From Natrinema pallidum DSM 3751 (GTDB lineage Archaea; Halobacteriota; Halobacteria; Halobacteriales; Natrialbaceae): a DNA stretch of 37,610 bases. Positions 32,923-37,610 of the stretch are shown in pieces (positions within the stretch are counted from its first letter, which is position 1; each line of letters begins with the position of its first letter). The notes under the pieces were generated by a model, which worked only from the letters and a program-made list of their open reading frames with translations, was not told the origin of the DNA and ran no database searches. The translations under genes were made by a program, and so were the position numbers. The stretch is taken from contig NZ_AOII01000004.1 in assembly GCF_000337615.1 (NCBI RefSeq), positions 1 to 37,610 on the forward strand. Direction: 5' to 3'.

Positions 32923-32988
32923 GACGGTGCTGCGTCGACGCAGTGGCGTTGTGTTGGCCAGTAGTGGTGCAGGCCATGCTTCCACAAA

Positions 32989-33024
32989 CAGACCCCTCCC
33001 TCATAAAAATTCGGGAGGGGTCTG
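32989..33024. repeat. 12-bp perfect inverted repeat with AT-rich centre
   Basis: CAGACCCCTCCC (32989-33000) and GGGAGGGGTCTG (33013-33024) are exact complements around a 12-base AT-rich loop that itself looks like a TATA box on the minus strand (TTTTTATGA). It fits an operator over a promoter for the DISARM unit, with start site near 32975. As RNA it would be a very stable hairpin. Confidence 0.55.
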
Positions 33025-33063
33025 GGTAGTGTTGTTCGCTAGTCGCGCTCGCGGGTGCGCAGC

Positions 33064-33094
33064 GCGCGCACGCTCCCACGCGCATCGTGCGCGC
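33064..33094. repeat. GC-rich inverted repeat
   Basis: GCGCGCACG (33064-33072) and CGTGCGCGC (33086-33094) pair perfectly around a 13-base loop. Much of the local sequence is alternating GC, so chance pairing is more likely than for the 32989-33024 repeat. Confidence 0.35.
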
Positions 33095-33517
33095 ACGTGC
33101 GTGCAGCATCGGGGTGAAGTCACAACCATGAGGAAAACGGATACTACCACAACTGGGGTGCGCGTGCGTACAGCGAAGAACGCGTCGAGAAGTGTGAGGT
33201 TGAACAATCTGGATGGGGCTTCATCGGTTGGAACAAGCGAACCGAGGAATCGGTAAACGATAGCATCTTGCTCATCAACGTGCCCCCATGGCTCTTCGGG
33301 AGTGACCAAGGTCCGTCCGAGGGCATCAGGGGCTCGGTCATCGGGTTCGAGGTTATATACTGGCCCCTTCAGTTATCTGGTCAAAATAGGCGGAAAACCT
33401 GTTCGTAAAGACAATCACTCCCACAAAGGTAGTGGCTGAACGGTCGTGGGAGGTGTCTGGAATAAGCAGTATCTGATTATCCTGGAGTTTATCCCTGGTG
33501 ACGAAATAACACTTGGT

Positions 33518-35758
33518 ATGACTGAATCGGTCACGTGCTGCGATTCGCCGATGGCGCTAGTGCGATCAGCGCCACCCACGGAGCGTGACGCCCATCGACA
33601 GTTACTCTTCGACAATATCGAATTCCTCATTGACACGCTGACGGCAGCCCATATGCGCAAACAGCGAATGATCCCGGTCGGCTGTCCCGGGTCGACGCCG
33701 GAGCGCTTGGCGCGGCAGCGCGGTAAAAATGGTGACGACTGCCGATACGCGATGCTGGACTCTGCTCACGGTGAAACGGCCGACACGCTCTGCCCCTGCA
33801 ATGACCCACTCTGCGGGAGCGATGATCCGCTGGATGCCGTAGCTGCGGTGGTCCTAGGACCTCCCGTCACTGCTCCAGCGGAACGCTTCTTCCAGCGACA
33901 ATCCAGACGAACCGTCAGGGAACTCCGGGAGCAACACGGAGACTGGGAAACACTCGCTTCAATGGACCACGATGAGCTGTCAGAGGTTCTCCAAGAAGCC
34001 TGCTCACTGAAGGGAATAAGCAAGGATCGGGTTTCTCGCCTCGAACAGCTTCTCGTGGCCGTTCAAGAGACCGACTATACGGACGGGGTGACGCTCCGCG
34101 ACTTCTCGAGGGTGCAGTACCAGAACTATGTAGACTTCCTCGCGAGTGTCCCCGGAATTGAACAAGATGACGGGTGGTGGCTCCTACAGACGGCCTTCGA
34201 TAAGCCTGTCTGGCCGGCTGACCCGTGCGTTGATGAGTTTCTGTGTGCACTCGGGTTACTCGATCCAGAGGAGCTGCATACGGCGGAGAGTCGTCGCCAC
34301 GCGCTCGAAGAGGAGTTGACCGACCGTTTGATCGCTCCGCTCTATCGGGCACTTGCCACACACGCAGTCACTGCAGGAACAGATGTTTGTGGCGAAGACT
34401 GCGAAATCCGGAAGTTCATGCTCACACACCGCCTGCGACAGCAACAGATAGAGCGGAATGGGCCAACCGCTGTCGACCTCTTCGCGGGGGCCGGTGGCCT
34501 TTCGTGTGGATTACGGCAGGCGGATTACGATATCAGGTGGGCGATCGATATTGATACGGACGCCGTGGCGACGTATCGCCTGAACCATCCCGAAATCCCA
34601 CACCGAAACGTCGTCTGTGGGGATGTCCGCGAGGTGGATCTCACGACGCGTATCCAAGAGGCTGTAAACGAGCCCGACCTGCTGGTCGGTGGCCCACCGT
34701 GTCAGTCGCTCTCCAATGCAGGGTACCGGTCGCGTCGAGGAGACGACGAGGACTACAGCATTCTCGATGACGACCGGACGACCCTCTACACGCAGTACGT
34801 GAAAGCTGTCGAGGAACTCCGGCCAAAGGCCATCGTGATGGAGAACGTCGAGGGGATGGTCAACGAGGTAGGAGATACTGACATTCGGGTCATTGACTGG
34901 GTGATAGAGGACCTCGAAATGCTTAGTGAAACAGGCCCGGGGTATGATGTCGAGTACAAGCTACAGGACATGACTGAACTCGGCATCCCACAAAAACGAG
35001 AACGGGTGCTTCTGATTGGGATCCGCGACGACCTCACAGAGAGTGCAACAGCAGATGATATGCTGAATGAACTCTCGATAGAAGGCAAAACACAGAGTAT
35101 CCAGCAGGGACTCTCCGGACTCCCCCGTCTTCGGCGAGGGGAGGGTGGAAGACTACTCCCGAGGACGGGACGTGGCTTTAGGAGCGACTACGTGCGTACT
35201 CATGATCTCGATTCTGGAACCAGCCTCTGTTTCAACCATCAGGCTCGAGATCACCCGATGGAGAAAGATCAGATTCTATTTGATAAGGCTCTGAGTCCTG
35301 GCGATACCGGATGGGACGTGAAGTATAATTCTGACGGAGAATATGCAGAATATGTCGAATATGACGTCGGGACTGCCGAAAATAAGCGGTTCGGAGATAA
35401 GTACCGTATGCTTGAATGGTCAGAGCCCTCCCCGACAATCGTGGCTCATCTAGCTAAAGATGCGAATAGCTACGTGCTGCCAGATTACTACAAGCATGCA
35501 CGTCCAAGCCCCGACCGCGCGGATCCAAAGCGAAATCGTGGTATTACCCCTCGCGAGGCGGCACGGTTACAGTCCTTCCCGGATGACTACATCTTCTTGG
35601 GACCCTTTACGAGCTGGTTCAAACAGATCGGGAACGCGGTACCACCGATTGCAGGGAAACGCATTGGTGAAGTGCTCGACTCTCTCGTTGAAGCTGGAGA
35701 GTTCCCTGCAGCCAGTACAGATGCATCAAACTCTGGTAAAGCGGTTTCTGACGACTGA
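33518..35758 (+). CDS. HhH-GPD domain fused to C5-cytosine DNA methyltransferase
   Basis: I start at ATG 33518 (MTESVTCCDSPMAL); a GTG at 33446 would add 24 residues. The protein has 746 residues. Residues ~110-320 read like endonuclease III. There is a helical start (DDPLDAVAAVVLGPPVTAP), a helix ahead of the hairpin (EACSLKGISKDRVSRLEQLL), the helix-hairpin-helix (DFLASVPGIEQDDGWWLLQTAF), and the Asp-containing turn (PVWPADPCVDEFLCALG). The catalytic Lys of Nth (PGVGRK) is replaced by Asp, and the FeS cysteines are lost, so a bifunctional lyase is unlikely. From residue ~320 all C5-methyltransferase motifs are present: DLFAGAGGLS, GGPPCQSLS, ENVEGM, QKRERVLL, TPREAARLQSF, IGNAVPP. It is divergent from the GHKL-drmABC unit. 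Confidence 0.82.
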   Translation: MTESVTCCDSPMALVRSAPPTERDAHRQLLFDNIEFLIDTLTAAHMRKQRMIPVGCPGSTPERLARQRGKNGDDCRYAMLDSAHGETADTLCPCNDPLCGSDDPLDAVAAVVLGPPVTAPAERFFQRQSRRTVRELREQHGDWETLASMDHDELSEVLQEACSLKGISKDRVSRLEQLLVAVQETDYTDGVTLRDFSRVQYQNYVDFLASVPGIEQDDGWWLLQTAFDKPVWPADPCVDEFLCALGLLDPEELHTAESRRHALEEELTDRLIAPLYRALATHAVTAGTDVCGEDCEIRKFMLTHRLRQQQIERNGPTAVDLFAGAGGLSCGLRQADYDIRWAIDIDTDAVATYRLNHPEIPHRNVVCGDVREVDLTTRIQEAVNEPDLLVGGPPCQSLSNAGYRSRRGDDEDYSILDDDRTTLYTQYVKAVEELRPKAIVMENVEGMVNEVGDTDIRVIDWVIEDLEMLSETGPGYDVEYKLQDMTELGIPQKRERVLLIGIRDDLTESATADDMLNELSIEGKTQSIQQGLSGLPRLRRGEGGRLLPRTGRGFRSDYVRTHDLDSGTSLCFNHQARDHPMEKDQILFDKALSPGDTGWDVKYNSDGEYAEYVEYDVGTAENKRFGDKYRMLEWSEPSPTIVAHLAKDANSYVLPDYYKHARPSPDRADPKRNRGITPREAARLQSFPDDYIFLGPFTSWFKQIGNAVPPIAGKRIGEVLDSLVEAGEFPAASTDASNSGKAVSDD

Positions 35759-35900
35759 ATCGGGTTGATTTCTCGGAGACTGTGAGCAGGGTACCACGTG
35801 GATCCGATGTGAGGAACGACCCCTTCGTTGTGTACTAGCGACTAGACGAGACCTGCAAGAGCGGCAAGAGCGGGAATCACAGTACGTCGATTTCTAAGGA

Positions 35901-36326
35901 TTACTTCCCTGTCGCTGGTTCGAAGTCGACGATAAAGGTCTCGTCGTCCTGTACTCGGAACAAGACTCCGAACTGATTGCCTTCCGGATCAGCTACCGGG
36001 TATAGGTGTTCCCCTGTATCAAGGGTGAGGACGGGTGGTCGATAACCGAATGAATCCCAGTCTCGGTACTCCATCGCTTCCACTGACATAGGAGCTAGAT
36101 TAGTGATCATGGAACCGGTGAGATCGTCCCACTGGTCAACCCCCTTTGTCTGGAAGATTCCAGGTCTGTTAGCCTCGGTATCATTAACAGGGATCAGTAG
36201 CGATCCATCACCAAGTTCGAGGACCACCGACTCACTAGGTACGTCAACTTCCCACTCTAATACTTCGTGCTCCCCTCCAGCCAGCTTTTGCACGTCCAAG
36301 ATTACCTGGCCCTCGATGTCGTCCAT
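35901..36326 (-). CDS. 141-residue protein with two similar halves, function unknown
   Basis: I choose ATG 36326 (MDDIEGQVILDVQKL) because a TATA-like GTTTATCC (36350-36357) lies 24-31 bases upstream. Two stretches resemble each other: VVLELGDGSLLIPVNDTEAN followed by PGIF, and PVLTLDTGEHLYPVADPEGN followed by GVLF. This suggests an internal duplication of a small beta unit. The protein is acidic with no signal peptide or membrane segment, and I recognise no family with known function. It lies between the methyltransferase gene (convergent) and the carotenoid-oxygenase remnant. Confidence 0.65.
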   Translation of the reverse strand: MDDIEGQVILDVQKLAGGEHEVLEWEVDVPSESVVLELGDGSLLIPVNDTEANRPGIFQTKGVDQWDDLTGSMITNLAPMSVEAMEYRDWDSFGYRPPVLTLDTGEHLYPVADPEGNQFGVLFRVQDDETFIVDFEPATGK

Positions 36327-36349
36327 ACCTCGTCCGAGGGATACCTCCC

Positions 36350-36357
36350 GGATAAAC
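36350..36357 (-). promoter_or_regulatory. TATA-like box of the two-repeat protein gene
   Basis: The minus strand reads GTTTATCC 24-31 bases before ATG 36326, supporting that start over the in-frame ATG at 36359. Confidence 0.4.
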
Positions 36358-36394
36358 ATTACCAGCACTTTGCAGCCAAGCGGAAGACAGAGAG

Positions 36395-36871
36395 AAGTGT
36401 ATCGAGCGCCTCGGGATCGAAGGCGACCCGGCGCGGGTCTCGGTGAGTGCGACGTGTTCGCTGTCAATGTGGGTGACATGAACGTTCGCATTGTCGGTCA
36501 GATAGAGGACTCCTAGAGCGGTTGTGGCCTCGAGGATGCGGCGCCAGCCACGCGTGTCAGTGCCGAACTGGCCGGTCAGCCGACCGACCATTGTGTCCGC
36601 GTTGGGCATCGGTACAGAGGAACCAGTTCGAGCAGCGGAGCAAACCGTCGTAGAAGGCGGAGCATCGCTAGAACCAATGATTGGCGCGGCGATCACTGAC
36701 CTCGAAGCCGGCGGGGCCGTTGCGGATCAGCGTCCCAGAGAGCCAGTCGGGCATAGAGCCCTCGACCGTCGGGTGGTGGTCGTGAACTTCGGTGGTCAGC
36801 AAGTGAAAGCCAGCGCTGGATACTGTAACAGCCACACATTCAGATGAAATAGCAATCAATCCTTCGTGCAC
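36395..36871 (-). pseudogene. Remnant of a carotenoid oxygenase (RPE65/CCD family)
   Basis: Pieces of one protein appear in different minus-strand frames in the right order. First is GFHLLTTEVHDHHPTVEGSM with PDWLSGTLIRNGPAGFEV and NHWF (frame of 36668-36871). Next come an LAMLR fragment and then GRLTGQFGTDTRG with LTDNANVHV and HVALTET (frame of 36244-36696). Last is RVAFDPEALDTL (about 36395-36430) in a third frame. These match the N-terminal third of haloarchaeal carotenoid-cleaving oxygenases, which make retinal-type products. Frames change at least twice, TAG codons occur, and everything after about 150 residues is lost. The gene is dead and was truncated by the events that placed the neighbouring gene. 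Confidence 0.8.
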
Positions 36872-37111
36872 GTTGATCCGGATTACGTGATTCGAGCTGT
36901 TTTACGAAACTAGTACATTCCCAATCGTGAACAGCTAGGTTAATATCAACCGTTCAAATGTTCTGCTGTCTTCATGAGAGAGTTCGACAACGTGCTTTTT
37001 CTCACCTATTTATGGAGATAAGCTCTCAGAGCTTTTGACTTTGGCAGGTCAAGGGTTGAAGCTACAGCAGAAAAATCCTTGCAGTTTGATCCCCCTTAAT
37101 ACTGACATTGA

Positions 37112-37555
37112 ATGGACAGCACTGACTCCGGCCAAGATATTCCACTGCCATTCGGTCGCACATCAACCACAGTTGATGAACTCCATACACTGATTAAGAT
37201 CGATAAAGCGGCAGCACTGCTTGAAGAGAACGGAGTCACCTCCGCTGAAAAGAGAATTGAGGAATTTCTTGAAGCTGTCCCATCTCTTCTGGCATGGCTC
37301 AGGAACGAGGGCCGAAACTTCCCCTGGCGAAATACAACCGATCCCTGGCGGGTGTACGTTTCTGAAATACTTCTTCAGCGAACACGAGCAGACGCAGTCA
37401 GCGAAGTCTACGATGATTTTTTCGATCGATTCCCTGAACCAGCAGCTATCCGTAAAGCTTCGGAGGAAGAGATCAGAGATTCCGTCTCGTCGCTCGGATT
37501 TGTAAATCACCGAACGCGTCATCCGTCTTTAGTTAGGCGCAAAACCGCACGATAG
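37112..37555 (+). CDS. Mig-type G/T mismatch DNA glycosylase, interrupted N-terminal part
   Basis: From ATG 37112 the frame has 147 residues. Residues ~60-135 match the start of the MutY/Nth superfamily and most closely the thymine-DNA glycosylase Mig of Methanothermobacter. The line includes NEGRNFPWRNTTDPWRVYVS, EILLQRTRADAVSEVYDDFF, and EEEIRDSVSSLGFVNHRTR. In the family this is followed by 'xxLkelA' and the helix-hairpin-helix with the catalytic site. Here homology stops after HRTR (about 37518) and an unrelated tail leads to TAG. A shift of frame does not restore the family, so an insertion or rearrangement lies at about 37518, with its body beyond the window. Mig enzymes remove T from G/T pairs arising by 5-methylcytosine deamination. 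The fragment itself should be inactive. Confidence 0.68.
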   Translation: MDSTDSGQDIPLPFGRTSTTVDELHTLIKIDKAAALLEENGVTSAEKRIEEFLEAVPSLLAWLRNEGRNFPWRNTTDPWRVYVSEILLQRTRADAVSEVYDDFFDRFPEPAAIRKASEEEIRDSVSSLGFVNHRTRHPSLVRRKTAR

Positions 37556-37610
37556 CGGCGGCTTATCGGAGTTACTTTTCGGAAGGAATGAGGAGGCGGA
37601 AGATGTGCAC
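37519..37610. other. Foreign sequence after the glycosylase break point
   Basis: From about 37519 the sequence no longer matches the glycosylase in any plus-strand frame. An ATG at 37589 opens MRRRKMC to the window end after a GGAAGGA ribosome-site-like word, and could be the start of an element-encoded gene. No repeat end can be defined from one side. Confidence 0.3.

Larger units (their letters stand above)
32880..33517. other. Non-coding region between divergent defence genes
   Basis: This 638-base region separates the GHKL-drmABC unit from the divergent methyltransferase gene. Reading frames here look spurious (mixed composition, no promoters). It contains two strong inverted repeats (32989-33024 and 33064-33094), and a TATA-like word TTATATAC at 33353-33360 on the plus strand that may serve the methyltransferase gene with a leader. 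Confidence 0.55.

Noticed and set aside
33060-33110. Alternating GC tract as a possible CRISPR leader or structured RNA gene
   Set aside because: There are no regularly spaced direct repeats anywhere in the window and the pairing is explained by low complexity.
32876-33309. Overlapping ORFs of 77-109 codons in the region between the divergent defence genes
   Set aside because: Composition is driven by GC repeats and no frame has an acidic haloarchaeal profile or promoter; treated as non-coding.

Overview
The window is haloarchaeal chromosomal or megaplasmid DNA. The predicted proteins are very acidic. CTCGAG and TCGTCG words dominate coding DNA. Many starts lie about 25-35 bases behind TATA-like boxes, as in leaderless haloarchaeal genes. 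The families are typical of Halobacteria, but the genus cannot be fixed from the sequence.

Left part (1-7900): the 5' portion of an AddB/RecB-like nuclease gene runs off the left edge. It is followed by a Doc/Fic-like gene with a convergent 34-residue microgene, and a zinc-finger/TPR-like protein. A winged-helix regulator is broken by an in-frame TAG and its upstream partner is a stump. A plasmid- or provirus-type operon follows (C2HC zinc-finger protein, coiled-coil protein, 101-residue protein). Its leader on the minus strand folds into a three-way junction with a competing hairpin around a GGAG ribosome site, and was not expected from the gene content.

Middle (7900-12900): an AT-rich island with a three-gene cassette of unknown function (81-aa, 337-aa and four-helix membrane proteins). 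It also holds a nucleotidyltransferase gene cut by a complete IS66-family element with exact 8-bp target duplications. Removing the element restores a 179-residue reading frame. Decayed stumps follow.

Right part (12900-37610): a large defence and DNA-modification locus built on DISARM. On the minus strand the order is GHKL-type ATPase (split by a one-base frameshift at a homopolymer), DrmA helicase, DrmB (DUF1998), DrmC (phospholipase D), DrmMI (N6-adenine methyltransferase with an intact-looking PD-(D/E)XK nuclease domain), then a 171-aa AT-rich protein, DrmD (SNF2/RapA helicase) and a C5-cytosine methyltransferase. A ScoMcrA-like HNH endonuclease is embedded on the opposite strand between drmMI and the drmD operon and shares a TATA region with the latter. 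Divergent from the GHKL gene lies a second cytosine methyltransferase fused to an HhH-GPD (endonuclease III fold) domain. Further right is the N-terminal part of a Mig-type G/T mismatch glycosylase, the enzyme class that repairs deaminated 5-methylcytosine. Between these are a small two-repeat protein and a multiply frameshifted carotenoid-oxygenase remnant.

Working model: host DNA is marked by one adenine and one or two cytosine methyltransferases. DrmA/B/C/D, and perhaps the GHKL ATPase and the nuclease domain of DrmMI, act on unmarked DNA. The glycosylase would limit the mutational cost of cytosine methylation. The core DISARM calls are strong; membership of the GHKL, HNH, 171-aa, HhH-GPD-methyltransferase and Mig-like genes is inference from position and family biology.
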